Positions 24,638 to 33,777 of a stretch of 64,000 bases of DNA are shown here, piece after piece. The stretch comes from Streptomyces sp. NBC_00523 (GTDB lineage Bacteria > Actinomycetota > Actinomycetes > Streptomycetales > Streptomycetaceae): the NCBI RefSeq assembly GCF_036346615.1, contig NZ_CP107836.1, positions 7,068,001 to 7,132,000 of the forward strand. The letters run 5' to 3'. Each line of letters starts with the position of its first letter. The first letter of the stretch is position 1. The notes under the pieces were generated by a model that made no database searches, was not told the origin of the DNA, and saw only the letters and a program-made list of their open reading frames with translations. Position numbers and translations under genes: made by a program.

Positions 24638-24731
24638 GGGGCCGCCGTACGGCGGGAGCGTGTGAGCCGGTCCCGGACATGAGGGATCGTCAAATGCCCT
24701 TTACCAGTGCTTAGTTGTCTGGGGTGACGGG

Positions 24732-24746
24732 GTGATCTTTGATCAC
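24732..24746 (+). promoter_or_regulatory. Dyad upstream of the methyltransferase gene
   Basis: GTGATC-TTT-GATCAC is a perfect 6-bp dyad 38 bp upstream of the methyltransferase start, following a locally AT-richer stretch (24690-24715) that could hold a promoter. It could be an operator; no regulator is adjacent. Confidence 0.4.
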
Positions 24747-24784
24747 GGGGACAAGGCCCTCCGTGACCCCGGGAGTACACAGCC

Positions 24785-25603
24785 ATGCACAGTGGAGTCG
24801 AGGCGACCGCCTACCTCGTCAACGAGTCCCGGGTCCGGCGGCCCGACCTCTCCCAGGACCCGTTCGCGGGTGCCTGGATACCCGACCAGGAGCGGCCCGC
24901 CGTACGCGGGCTGTGGAACAAGTACGCCGAAGTGACCTACGAACACGACGACCTGGTCGTCTCCCTGCGCGGCAGATACATCGCCGACACCCTGGCCGCC
25001 CAGCTGCGCAAGGACCCCGACACGGTCCTCGTGAGCTGTGGCGCCGGATTCTCCTCGTATCCCTGGCTCCTCCCCTTTGCGGCGGCGCTGGAGGCCGACC
25101 TCCCCGCCATGGCCGAGGCCAAGCGGGAACGTGCGGCGGAGCTGACGGCCGCGGGCGTGCTGCCCGAGCGCGACGTGCGGCACCTGCCGCTCGACCTCAA
25201 CGACGCGGCGGCACGCGCGGAACTCTCCTCGCTGGTACGCGAGTGGGCCGACGGGCGGCCCGTGGCCTATGTGGCCGAGGGGGTGGTCTTCTATCTGCCC
25301 GCGCGCACCGCGCGTGCGGTGACCACCCTCGGTGCGACGTTCGGCACGTGCGCCGTCAGCGCGGTCAGCTACTGGCCCGCGGCGTCCGCGGGCAGCCAGG
25401 TGCTGGCCGATCAGCGCGACTGGTTCCGCAGCCGGTCGGTCCCCGAGGAGGCGTCCTTCCTGACCCACGACGAGCTGGTCACGCTCTTCGGCACGGAGAT
25501 CGAGGACCGCGGCCCCGAGGACCTGCAACGCCACTACCTCGACCGCGTGATCGTGTCCGAAGCCGGGCTGATCCCGGAATACGTCGCCGTCGCCTGGAAC
25601 TGA
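24785..25603 (+). CDS. LCM-type SAM-dependent methyltransferase
   Basis: This 272-residue class I methyltransferase resembles the leucine carboxyl methyltransferase (LCM/PpmA-like) family. The SAM-binding motif I is TVLVSCGAGFSSYPWLLP. The acidic loop is FAAALEADLPAMAEAKRERA, and VAYVAEGVVFYLP corresponds to the family's GxxxYL active-site region. Bacterial homologues often methylate carboxyls in secondary metabolism or act on unknown acceptors. The gene is alone and convergent with the response regulator gene. Confidence 0.85.
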   Translation: MHSGVEATAYLVNESRVRRPDLSQDPFAGAWIPDQERPAVRGLWNKYAEVTYEHDDLVVSLRGRYIADTLAAQLRKDPDTVLVSCGAGFSSYPWLLPFAAALEADLPAMAEAKRERAAELTAAGVLPERDVRHLPLDLNDAAARAELSSLVREWADGRPVAYVAEGVVFYLPARTARAVTTLGATFGTCAVSAVSYWPAASAGSQVLADQRDWFRSRSVPEEASFLTHDELVTLFGTEIEDRGPEDLQRHYLDRVIVSEAGLIPEYVAVAWN

Positions 25604-25618
25604 AGCCTCTCGTTCGGA

Positions 25619-26332
25619 TCAGGCCGGATCTCCGTCCTGGCCCTCGTCCCGGTCCCCGTCTCCGTCCTGTTCGCCCACGCTGATCAGCCCCGTCTCGTAC
25701 GCGACGATCACCGCCTGCACCCGGTCGCGCAGGCCCAGCTTGGCGAGGATGCGGGCGACGTGCGTCTTCACGGTCGTCTCGGCCAGATGGAGGCGCGCCG
25801 CGAGTTCCGCGTTGCTCAGGCCCCGGGCGAGCAGGCCCAGGACCTCCAGTTCGCGCGGGGTGAGCGCGGCGAGGTCGCGGTGCGGAGCGGCCGTGTCGCC
25901 GCCGCGCCGGGTGAACCGCTCCACGAGGCGGCGGGTGATGGCGGGGGCCAGGAGGGCGTCACCCGTACGGACGGTGCGCACCGCCGCCGTCAGCTGCTCG
26001 GGCGTCACGTCCTTGAGCAGGAAGCCGCTGGCCCCGGCCGACAGGGCCGCGTACACATAGCGGTCCAGGTCGAAGGTGGTCAGGATGATGACCCGGGGCT
26101 GCCCGGCGGCCCCGGTGAGGATGCGCCGGGTGGCCTCCAGGCCGTCCATCTCCGGCATCCGGACATCCATCAGCACCACGTCCGGCCGGGTGCGGCGCAC
26201 CGCGTCGACCGCCTCCGCCCCGTTCACGGCCTCGGCGACGACATCGATGCCGTCCGCGCCGAGGATCAGCCGGAAGCCGGTGCGTACCAGGGTCTGGTCG
26301 TCGGCGATGAGTACACGCGGCGGCTCGGTCAC
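25619..26332 (-). CDS. NarL/LuxR-type response regulator
   Basis: This 237-residue regulator has an N-terminal receiver with phospho-acceptor Asp in VVLMDVRMPEMDGLEA and the conserved Lys in LLKDVTPEQL. Its C-terminal LuxR helix-turn-helix is LTPRELEVLGLLARGLSNAE. The C-terminal tail is rich in Asp and Gly. GTG 26332 overlaps the stop of the histidine kinase gene (GTGA), so the two are translated together. The pair is divergent from an ABC exporter operon, the probable target. Confidence 0.93.
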   Translation of the reverse strand: MTEPPRVLIADDQTLVRTGFRLILGADGIDVVAEAVNGAEAVDAVRRTRPDVVLMDVRMPEMDGLEATRRILTGAAGQPRVIILTTFDLDRYVYAALSAGASGFLLKDVTPEQLTAAVRTVRTGDALLAPAITRRLVERFTRRGGDTAAPHRDLAALTPRELEVLGLLARGLSNAELAARLHLAETTVKTHVARILAKLGLRDRVQAVIVAYETGLISVGEQDGDGDRDEGQDGDPA

Positions 26333-27594
26333 GGCGTCTCCAGGGGGATCAGGGCCTCCACACGGTATCCGCCGCCCGGCAGCGGCCCGGTGCTCAGGGT
26401 GCCGTCGTGCACGGCCAGGCGTTCACGCAGTCCGATCAGGCCCCGGCCGCTCCCGGCCCCCTCGCCCGGGCGCCCGCCGGTGTCGGTGACCTCCACCCGC
26501 AGCCTGCGGGGCCCGTACGCGACGGACACGGCCGCCGACGCGCCGGACGCGTGCTTCACCGTGTTCGTCAGGGCCTCCTGGACGACCCGGTACGCGGCGA
26601 GTTCGATCCCGGGCGGCAGCGGACGGGCTCGTCCCGTCACCGTCAGGCCGACCGGCAGCCCCGCGTCCCGGACCCGCCCCACCAGCACCTCCAGCTGGTC
26701 GAGTCCGGGCTGCGGCGGAGGGACCACCGCACCGCAATCCGCCTCCCCGTCCTCGGCGGTCGCGGTCAGCAGGCCCACCACGTGGCGGAGTTCGGTCATC
26801 GCCGCCCGGCCGCCCGCCTCCACGGCCAGCAGCGCCTCACCGGCGAGCTCGGGCGAGGACTTCATGATCGTGCGGGCGGCACCGGCCTGGATGATCATCA
26901 CGCTGACGTTGTGCGTGACGACGTCGTGCAACTCGCGGGCGATCCTGGCCCGTTCCTGCTCCACGGCGCGGCGCAGCGTCTCCTCCTGCTCGCGCTCCAG
27001 GACGGACAGCCGCGCCCGCCCCTCGTCGGACCGCAGCTTCCAGGTCCGCAGACCCACGGCGGCCACGGCCATCGGAATCAGGATCAGCAGCGCGATGTAC
27101 TCGTTGGGGACGATCGGCGTCACCGAGTTCCCGGAGGTCCCGACCAGCACCACCGACACCGGCAGCGCCACGAGCGCCGCCACCCGGTGCGGGCTGTACA
27201 CGGCGGCGCTGTACACCGCGATCACGAACGCGTAGAAGGTCAGGCGCATCACGCTCTGCGGGGTCGCCAGCGTCGCGGCCGTCACCACGCACAGCACGGC
27301 CAGCGGGAAGCGGCGGCGCAGCACCAGGGCGCCCGAGGCCACGGCCGCGAGCGTCACCATGAAGGCCATCCCACCGGTCCCGGACGGGCGTTCCAGGGCA
27401 TAGGCCGTGCCGCCGACCACCCGCACCACCACGTTGTTCGCGTTGTCCACGCCGTAGTACACGGTGGCGACGCCCAGGACCAGCGCCACCAGCACGTCGA
27501 ACTGCCGGGCACGCGCGGTGGGCCGCGGCGGTGGGCCCCCCGCCCGGACCGCGTCCTCCCACAACCGGCCCAGCTTCGTACGTACATCCGTCAC
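26329..27594 (-). CDS. Sensor histidine kinase (HisKA_3 type)
   Basis: This ~421-residue kinase starts at about GTG 27594. Five to six hydrophobic segments fill the N-terminal half and have no large external domain, which suggests sensing within or at the membrane. The dimerisation domain has the phospho-His in RIARELHDVVTHNVSVMIIQ, and the ATPase has GTGRGLIGLRERL-type G boxes (GAGSGRGLIGLRE). It pairs with the downstream response regulator. This intramembrane-sensor, NarL regulator and MacB-type ABC arrangement often responds to cell-envelope stress or antimicrobial peptides. Confidence 0.9.
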   Translation of the reverse strand: MTDVRTKLGRLWEDAVRAGGPPPRPTARARQFDVLVALVLGVATVYYGVDNANNVVVRVVGGTAYALERPSGTGGMAFMVTLAAVASGALVLRRRFPLAVLCVVTAATLATPQSVMRLTFYAFVIAVYSAAVYSPHRVAALVALPVSVVLVGTSGNSVTPIVPNEYIALLILIPMAVAAVGLRTWKLRSDEGRARLSVLEREQEETLRRAVEQERARIARELHDVVTHNVSVMIIQAGAARTIMKSSPELAGEALLAVEAGGRAAMTELRHVVGLLTATAEDGEADCGAVVPPPQPGLDQLEVLVGRVRDAGLPVGLTVTGRARPLPPGIELAAYRVVQEALTNTVKHASGASAAVSVAYGPRRLRVEVTDTGGRPGEGAGSGRGLIGLRERLAVHDGTLSTGPLPGGGYRVEALIPLETP

Positions 27595-27808
27595 CGCTTC
27601 ATTGTCCCGGCGGCCCGGACCCCGGGGAGTCCGCCCCCGTACCCATTCCGGCGACGGCGCGTACACCGCCCGCCTACCTCGCAAGGACGACGGGCGCGCC
27701 GCTCATCCCGGCGCCGGACGGCGAAGGGGGCCGGGCGGCGGACGCGCGCGGCGCCGGTCCGCTCCTAGCGTTCACGCCACCTGACCGCACATCACCCAGG
27801 AGCCCGCC

Positions 27809-28519
27809 ATGAGCACCACCCCGCTGATCGAGCTGCGCGAGGTGAGCCGTCGCTACGACGACGGACCGCCCGCCCTGCACGAGGCGTCACTGACCGTGCT
27901 GCCGGGGGAGGCCGTCGCGATCCTCGGCCCCTCCGGCAGCGGCAAGTCGACGCTCCTCAACCTCCTCGCCGGTCTCGACCGCCCCGACGCCGGCACGGTC
28001 ACCGTCGACGGTGTGCGCGTCGACCAACTGGGCGAGGCCGCGTCGGCGCTGTACCGGCGCGCCCGGATCGGCATGGTCTTCCAGTTCTTCAACCTGCTGG
28101 ACGACCTGACCGTCGCCGACAACGTCACCCTGCCCGCCCGCCTCGCGGGCCTGTCCCGGGGCGAGGCGGCCCACCGGGCGGACGGACTCCTCCGACGGCT
28201 CGGCATCGAGCGCCACGCCCGCTCGTACCCCGGCCGTCTCTCCGGCGGCCAGCGCCAGCGCGTCGCCGTGGCCCGGGCCCTGATGAACCGCCCGGCGCTG
28301 CTCCTGGCCGATGAGCCGACCGGAGCCCTGGACACCGCCGCCGGACAGGACGTCAGCGGGCTGCTCGCCGAGCTCAACGCCGAGGGCCAGACCGTCGTCC
28401 TCGTCACCCACGACCTGGCGCTCGCCCGCGCCTGCACCCACCGCACCATCCGCATCGCCGACGGCCGGATCACCCCCAACCTCCCGTCGCAGGCCGTCGC
28501 ACCGGAGGCCGTCCGATGA
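27809..28519 (+). CDS. ABC transporter ATP-binding protein (MacB/LolD type)
   Basis: This 236-residue ATPase has Walker A GPSGSGKST, signature LSGGQRQRVAVARAL and Walker B LLLADEPTGALD. The sequence belongs to the MacB/LolD/FtsE group that works with FtsX-type permeases. It starts at ATG 27809 after CAGGAG, and its stop overlaps the permease start (ATGA). It is divergent from the two-component system at 25619-27594. Confidence 0.95.
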   Translation: MSTTPLIELREVSRRYDDGPPALHEASLTVLPGEAVAILGPSGSGKSTLLNLLAGLDRPDAGTVTVDGVRVDQLGEAASALYRRARIGMVFQFFNLLDDLTVADNVTLPARLAGLSRGEAAHRADGLLRRLGIERHARSYPGRLSGGQRQRVAVARALMNRPALLLADEPTGALDTAAGQDVSGLLAELNAEGQTVVLVTHDLALARACTHRTIRIADGRITPNLPSQAVAPEAVR

Positions 28520-30867
28520 GCGGCCTCGGCCGAGTGGTGCGCTCCGGAGTGGCCCGCCGCCGCGTGCAGACGCTGGTCATCGGACTCGCCGCGATGATGG
28601 CCGTGGCCGCGTCCGTACTCGCCGGAGCGCTGCTCGTGGTCTCCGGCGCCCCCTTCGAGGACGCGTTCGCCCGGCAGCACGGCGCCCACCTGTCCGTGCG
28701 GTTCGACGCGGACGAGGTGAGCGCCGCGCGGCTGGCGGAGACCGCGCACACCGAAGGCGTACGCGCGGCGGCGGGTCCCTTCCGCATGGCGACGGTCACC
28801 CCGCGCGCCGACGCGAGCGGTCCCGGCTGGCCCCTCACCGTGACGGGCCGGGCGGACCCGGGCGGCGGCGTGGACCGGGTGGCCCTGACCGAAGGCCGCT
28901 GGGCCGTGCGCCCCGGCGAGATCGTCCTCTCCGCCGGCTCCTCCCTCTTCCCCGTCCTGGGCAAGGACATCCGTTTCACCGGACTGACCGGCGACCCCCC
29001 GCTGACCGTCGTCGGTGTCGCCCGCTCGGTCACCGGCACCTCCGACGCCTGGGTGGTCCCCGCCCAGATGCCGGCCCTGACCCAGCCCGGCGACGGCGGC
29101 TACCAGATGCTCTACCGCTTCACCGAGGCGGACACCGCCGCGCGGATCTCCGCGGGCGCCAGGAGTGTGAAGGCGTCCCTGCCCGCCGGGGCCGCCACCG
29201 GCGAACAGTCCTGGCTGACCGTCAGGAGGAACGCCGAGCAGGACACCGCCCTGTACGTCCCCTTCCTCTTCGCGTTCGGCGCCCTGGGCCTCGTCATGTC
29301 GGTCCTCACCGTCGGCAACGTCGTCGCCTCGGCCGTCGGTACGGGGACACGCCGCATCGGCATCCTCAAGGCCGTCGGCTTCACCCCCGCCCAGGTCGTC
29401 CGGGCCTACGTGGGCCAGGCGCTGATCCCCGCCACCGCCGGGACCGTCCTCGGCATCGTCGCGGGACACCTGCTCGCCGTCCCCGTGATGGCCGAGACCG
29501 AAGAGGCGTACGGCACCTCGTCCCTGGCCGTCGCGCCCTGGGTCGACGCGGCCGTGGTCGCCGGGGCGCTCGGCCTCGTGTCGGCGACCGCGTGGGCCGC
29601 CGCCTGGCGGGCGGGACGGCTGCGCACCGTCGACGCCCTCGCCGTGGGCCGCACCGCGTCGGGCGCGCGCGGGCGGAGGGCGGCCCGCATCGCCGGACGC
29701 CTGCCGCTGCCGCAGCCTGTCGCGCTCGGCCTGGTCCGGCCGTTCGCCCGGCCCGCCCGCGCGCTGGCCATGGGCACCGCGATCCTGTTCGGCACCGTCG
29801 CCGTCACGTTCACCGTGGGGATGGCCGCCTCGCTCGGCGAGGTGATGAAGGCCAAGGCGCACGACGCCGCCGACGTCGTCGTGCCCGCGCCCCTGCCGGA
29901 CTTCGGGCCCCCGGGCGCCGAACGCCCCGCGCAGCGCACCGAGGCGGACCCGGCGGCCGTCGCGGCGGCCGTCAAGGCGGCCCGGGGCACCGGGAAGCAC
30001 TACAGCGCCTCCACGGTCCGCGCCACGGTGGACGGGCTCCCAGGCACCACCGACGTCGTCGCCTTCACCGGCGACGCGTCCTGGGGCGGCTACACCATGG
30101 TCGCCGGCCGCTGGATCACCCGGCCCGGCGAGGCCGCCGTCCCGTCCCCGTTCCTCACCGCCACCGGCACCCGCATCGGCGACACCCTCACCCTGGGCGG
30201 CCTGGGCGCGCCCGTCACCGTACGGATCGTCGGCGAGGTCCTGGACCCGCGCAACGACGGCATGCAGGTCTTCACGGACGCCGCGACGCTCACGGCGGCC
30301 CACCCGGACCTGACGGAGACCAGCCACCACATCGCGGTCGCGTCCGGCACCGACGTCCACACGTACGTCGACGCGCTCAACAAGACCCTGAAGCCGCTGG
30401 GCGCCACGGCCAGGGCGGGCGGGCTCGGCGCGGGCGGCGACATGGTCGCCACGCTCAACGCCCTGTCCGCGATCCTCACCCTGATGCTCGTCGCCGTCGC
30501 CGGGCTCGGCGTGCTCAACGGGGTGCTCCTGGACACCCGCGAGCGCGTCCGGGAGATCGGCATCCACAAGGCCCTCGGTATGACGCCCCGCCAGACCGTC
30601 GCCATGGTTCTCACCTCGGTCGCCGTCACGGGCCTTGCGGCCGGCGCTCTCGGCGTACCGCTCGGCATGGCCCTGCACCGCCGCGTCCTCCCCGCGATGG
30701 GCGGGAGCGTGGGACTGCGCCTCCCCGACTCCGTCCTCGCGGTCTACCCCTCGGCCGGGCTGCTCCCGCTCGTCCTCGGCGGCCTCGTGATCGCCACCCT
30801 GGGCGCCCTGCTGCCCGCGGGCTGGGCCGCCAGGGCCCGTACGGCAGTGGCTCTGCGGACGGAGTAG
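28516..30867 (+). CDS. ABC transporter permease, FtsX-like (two FtsX domains)
   Basis: This 783-residue permease has an N-terminal helix (~residues 15-37), a large extracytoplasmic region, and a first FtsX domain (~250-370) with RRIGILKAVGFTPAQV. A central helix and second extracellular region follow, then a C-terminal FtsX domain (~650-770) with VREIGIHKALGMTPRQTV. The double-FtsX layout is typical of MacB-like mechanotransmission systems that extract lipids or drugs instead of moving them through a channel. It is cotranscribed with the ATPase; substrate unknown. Confidence 0.92.
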   Translation: MSGLGRVVRSGVARRRVQTLVIGLAAMMAVAASVLAGALLVVSGAPFEDAFARQHGAHLSVRFDADEVSAARLAETAHTEGVRAAAGPFRMATVTPRADASGPGWPLTVTGRADPGGGVDRVALTEGRWAVRPGEIVLSAGSSLFPVLGKDIRFTGLTGDPPLTVVGVARSVTGTSDAWVVPAQMPALTQPGDGGYQMLYRFTEADTAARISAGARSVKASLPAGAATGEQSWLTVRRNAEQDTALYVPFLFAFGALGLVMSVLTVGNVVASAVGTGTRRIGILKAVGFTPAQVVRAYVGQALIPATAGTVLGIVAGHLLAVPVMAETEEAYGTSSLAVAPWVDAAVVAGALGLVSATAWAAAWRAGRLRTVDALAVGRTASGARGRRAARIAGRLPLPQPVALGLVRPFARPARALAMGTAILFGTVAVTFTVGMAASLGEVMKAKAHDAADVVVPAPLPDFGPPGAERPAQRTEADPAAVAAAVKAARGTGKHYSASTVRATVDGLPGTTDVVAFTGDASWGGYTMVAGRWITRPGEAAVPSPFLTATGTRIGDTLTLGGLGAPVTVRIVGEVLDPRNDGMQVFTDAATLTAAHPDLTETSHHIAVASGTDVHTYVDALNKTLKPLGATARAGGLGAGGDMVATLNALSAILTLMLVAVAGLGVLNGVLLDTRERVREIGIHKALGMTPRQTVAMVLTSVAVTGLAAGALGVPLGMALHRRVLPAMGGSVGLRLPDSVLAVYPSAGLLPLVLGGLVIATLGALLPAGWAARARTAVALRTE

Positions 30868-30900
30868 ACGGCACGCCCGGCCGTACGGGAGGCTCCGGGT

Positions 30901-31464
30901 GTGATCGAGCGGGAAGAGGCGGTGCGCCTCGTCGAGGAGCAATTGGAGCGCGAGCATCGCGCGTGGCCGGCCAAGGGCGTGGAACAGCCGGCCGTGGCCG
31001 TGGCGGACGTCGAGGAACACGAGCTGGTGTGGATCGTGCACTGGCAGTCCGTGGAGTACCTGCGGACCGAATCCTTCAGGGACATGATTCTGGGCATCGG
31101 GCCGTACCTGGTCGACCGCGTCGACGGGGGCCTGCACCGGATCGGCGTCGTCTTGGCGGTGTCCGGCGCATGGCAGGACGACTATCGCGGCCGCATCAGG
31201 GGACTGCCCGTACGGACGGCGGTGGACGACCTCCACGATGCCGTACGGGCGGCCGCCGCCGAGCACGGACGGCTGCACGCGGTGCGAATGCTGCGCCGGA
31301 AGCTGCCGGGCATGTCGCCCTCGGCTGCCGCGAATTACGCGCGCACCCTGCTGGACGGCGAGCCGCCCGCGCACTTCGTGGCTGCCGCGACAGCGGAGCT
31401 GGTGGAACCCATCAACCCGGTCGAGATGGTGGAGACCGTCCGCCCGGGCCGCGCGCCTCAGTAG
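30901..31464 (+). CDS. YrhB / Imm35-like protein
   Basis: This 187-residue soluble protein starts at GTG 30901 with GGGAGG upstream. The N-terminal ~85 residues (REEAVRLVEEQLEREHR and ELVWIVHWQSVEYLRTE) resemble the YrhB/immunity-protein-35 fold. The helical C-terminal half (RTAVDDLHDAVRAAAAEHG, LRRKLPGMSPSAAANYA) is not assigned. Such proteins can be immunity factors of polymorphic toxins, but no toxin gene is adjacent. It follows the ABC operon by 33 bp, and its end overlaps the convergent antiporter gene by 7 bp. Confidence 0.65.
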   Translation: MIEREEAVRLVEEQLEREHRAWPAKGVEQPAVAVADVEEHELVWIVHWQSVEYLRTESFRDMILGIGPYLVDRVDGGLHRIGVVLAVSGAWQDDYRGRIRGLPVRTAVDDLHDAVRAAAAEHGRLHAVRMLRRKLPGMSPSAAANYARTLLDGEPPAHFVAAATAELVEPINPVEMVETVRPGRAPQ

Positions 31465-32708
31465 GCGCGCTCCCGCTGCCGGTCCAGGTGCCGGATCACC
31501 GGGGTCGCCGTAGCGCCGTGCAGGAGTACGGAGACCAGGACCGTGAACGCCGTGACCGCCCACAGCTCCTCGGCGTACCGCGTGAAGGGGCCTTCGCCGA
31601 GCGCGTACGCCAGGTAGAACAGCGAGCCGATGCCCCGGATGCCGAACAGGGCCGTGACCGCCCGCTCGCGCGGCCCGGCCGGGAAGCCCAGCTGGGCGGC
31701 GGCGCCGGCGGCCGGGCGGATCACCAGGATCAGCGCGAGACCGAGGAGCGCCCCCTGCCACGGCAGGTCCGCCAGCCCGTCGGCGACCAGATAGCCGCCC
31801 AGCAGGAACAGCAGCGCGGCGGTCAGCAGACGCTCGATCTGTTCGCTGAAGCCGTGCAGTACCTGGTGGTAGCCGTGGCTGCGTTCGGCGCCCCGTATCG
31901 TGCACGCCGCGACGAACACCGCGAGGAATCCGTATCCGTGGAGCAGCTCGGTCAGCCCGTACGCGGTGAACGTGGCCCCGAGCGCGGTGAACCCCTCCAT
32001 CTGCTGCGAGAGACGGGCGTGCCGGGAGCGGAAGAACAGCTGGCCGAGCAGCCGTCCCACGGCCACCCCGGCGGCCACTCCGACCGCCGCCCGCACCAGC
32101 ACATCGGCCAGCAGCCAGTGGCCGATCCACCCCGCCGACCAGCCGCCGCCCGCCGCCGCCAGTGCCACGGCGGCCAGCACGAACGGCATCGCGAGCCCGT
32201 CGTTGAGACCGGCCTCGGAGGTGAGCGTGAACCGGACCTCCTCCTCGTCCTCCTCGTCGTCCCCGCTGATCGGCTCTCCGACCCGCACCTCGGCCGCCAG
32301 CACCGGATCGGTCGGCGCCAGCGCACCGGCCAGCAGCAGGGCCACCGCCGGTGGCCAGCCCACGAGCCACACGCCGAGCAGCGCCACGGCGCCGACGGTG
32401 AGCGGCAGGACAAGCCCCAGGAACCGCCAGGCGCCCGCCCAGGCACGCCAGGCGAAGGGCCGGTCGATCGCGAGCCCGGCCCCCATCAGCGAGACGATCA
32501 CGCAGAGTTCCGTCACATGCTCGACCCACACCCGGTCCCGCACGGGATCCACGACGGGCACCCCGAGCGGCAGCAGGGCGATCGCCGCACCCGCCACCAG
32601 GAACACCATGGGAAGGGAGAACGGCCGCCGGCGGACCAGCGGGGGAAGGGCGGCGGCCAGCAGGATGCCGACCCCCGCCGCCGCGTATATGCCGTGCACC
32701 AACGTCAT
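31458..32708 (-). CDS. Na+/H+ antiporter (CPA family)
   Basis: This 416-residue membrane protein starts at ATG 32708, with GGAGG 12 nt upstream. It has about 12 hydrophobic helices and an acidic cytoplasmic stretch GDDEEDEEEV near residue 150. Family signatures are ALAPTDPVLAAEV and EAGLNDGLAMPF (the ion-binding Asp of CPA1-type exchangers), then FGIRGIGSLFYLAYA. It should exchange Na+ or K+ for H+ across the cytoplasmic membrane. No accessory subunit is adjacent. Confidence 0.9.
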   Translation of the reverse strand: MTLVHGIYAAAGVGILLAAALPPLVRRRPFSLPMVFLVAGAAIALLPLGVPVVDPVRDRVWVEHVTELCVIVSLMGAGLAIDRPFAWRAWAGAWRFLGLVLPLTVGAVALLGVWLVGWPPAVALLLAGALAPTDPVLAAEVRVGEPISGDDEEDEEEVRFTLTSEAGLNDGLAMPFVLAAVALAAAGGGWSAGWIGHWLLADVLVRAAVGVAAGVAVGRLLGQLFFRSRHARLSQQMEGFTALGATFTAYGLTELLHGYGFLAVFVAACTIRGAERSHGYHQVLHGFSEQIERLLTAALLFLLGGYLVADGLADLPWQGALLGLALILVIRPAAGAAAQLGFPAGPRERAVTALFGIRGIGSLFYLAYALGEGPFTRYAEELWAVTAFTVLVSVLLHGATATPVIRHLDRQRERAY

Positions 32709-32846
32709 CCGGTACCGCGTCCTCCATCGGGTCGGCCGCGGCAGGCCACTTGGCCTCGTATGCGGCGGGAGGAACCCCGGGTACCCGGCGGCCCGGCTCC
32801 CACACCCCGGATGCATGGGCGCGGGCGTCGGGGCAACGTGAGGGAC

Positions 32847-33221
32847 ATGACGACGAAGCTCGGTGCCTTTGTTCTCGGTACGCCCGACCCCCCCGCCCTG
32901 GCCGATTTCTACCGCGCCCTGCTGGGCTGGGAGGAGGCCGAACGGGATCCGGAATGGGTCCGGCTGAGGGCTCCCGGACAGGAGCGCCCCAGCCTCAGCT
33001 TCCAGCTCGAAGCGGACCACACCCCTCCGGTGTGGCCGCAACTCCCGGGCACCCAGCAGATGCAGGCGCACCTGGATCTGGAGGTGGACGACCTGGAGGC
33101 GGAGACCCAGCGGGCGTGCGCCCTGGGCGCGAAGCTGGAGGAGCTCCAGCCCCAGCACGACGTACGGGTCCTGCGCGACCCCCACGGCCACCCGTTCTGC
33201 CTGTTCCTCCCGGGGGCCTGA
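32847..33221 (+). CDS. VOC-family (glyoxalase-like) protein
   Basis: This 124-residue single-domain VOC protein starts at ATG 32847. It has LGTPDPPALADFYRALLGWEE at the start, HLDLEVDDLEAETQRACALGA in the centre and LRDPHGHPFCLFLPG at the end. The pattern is close to that of the VOC protein at 9429-9809, which suggests paralogues. The substrate is unknown. The gene is flanked by a divergent antiporter and a downstream terminator, so it is probably a single transcription unit. Confidence 0.88.
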   Translation: MTTKLGAFVLGTPDPPALADFYRALLGWEEAERDPEWVRLRAPGQERPSLSFQLEADHTPPVWPQLPGTQQMQAHLDLEVDDLEAETQRACALGAKLEELQPQHDVRVLRDPHGHPFCLFLPGA

Positions 33222-33238
33222 CGCTCCAGGCCGTCACA

Positions 33239-33280
33239 CCGGCCGCCGGCGCCCCGGATCTCCGGGACGCCGGCGGCCGG
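33239..33280. terminator. Bidirectional hairpin terminator
   Basis: Perfect 13-bp arms (33239-33251, 33268-33280) with further inner pairing lie between the convergent VOC and DUF5133 genes. Confidence 0.82.
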
Positions 33281-33300
33281 CTCCTCGCACGGGGCGCGCC

Positions 33301-33540
33301 TCAGACGGGAACGGCCCCCGAGTGGTCGACCTCCGTGGCGACGGCACCCCGGCTCAGCAGGGCGTCAGCCGTGCTCAGGGCCTCACGCACGTCACTGACG
33401 CCCGTCATGACGCACAGGGTGTACGCGGTGTCCTCCCGCTGCCGGATGGTCTCCGGGGTGGAGCGGCGCTCGTCCTCGATCACCGCGTCGGCGTAGCGGG
33501 ACAGTGCGGCACGCAGGTCTGCGGGCGTGGGAAGCAGCAC
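33301..33540 (-). CDS. DUF5133 protein
   Basis: This 79-residue protein of the actinomycete family DUF5133 has the core LLPTPADLRAALSRYADAVI and TPETIRQREDTAYTLCVMTG. I chose GTG 33540 because GAGAGG lies 6 nt upstream and the resulting length fits the family; longer frames exist. The function of DUF5133 is unknown, and the protein is small, soluble and helical. The 33541-33777 interval upstream holds no gene I can support. Confidence 0.78.
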   Translation of the reverse strand: MLLPTPADLRAALSRYADAVIEDERRSTPETIRQREDTAYTLCVMTGVSDVREALSTADALLSRGAVATEVDHSGAVPV

Positions 33541-33777
33541 AGCCAACCTCTCCTCAACTGAACTGACCCTCCCGAGCCGATGGGTGGCCGGGGCAGGGGT
33601 GTCACTCACGACGATCATCGGATTCCCCGTCATACGCAGACCATTCCCACCGTTTTCGGCCGAAGAAGAATTCCCGCGCCACCGTTGACAGCGCCGCTAC
33701 GGGGCACACGTCCCCCATGGCCGGGGCGGCCGCCCTGCGGATGTGGACACCCAGCCCCCGCACGGCAGGCCCCCCGG

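Noticed and set aside
27853..32805. A 1650-codon open frame on the minus strand (and a similar 1636-codon plus-strand frame, 28311-33221)
   Set aside because: They run antisense or out of frame through several well-supported genes (ABC transporter, YrhB-like, antiporter). Their Arg/Gly/Pro-rich translations are typical of shadow frames in high-G+C DNA.
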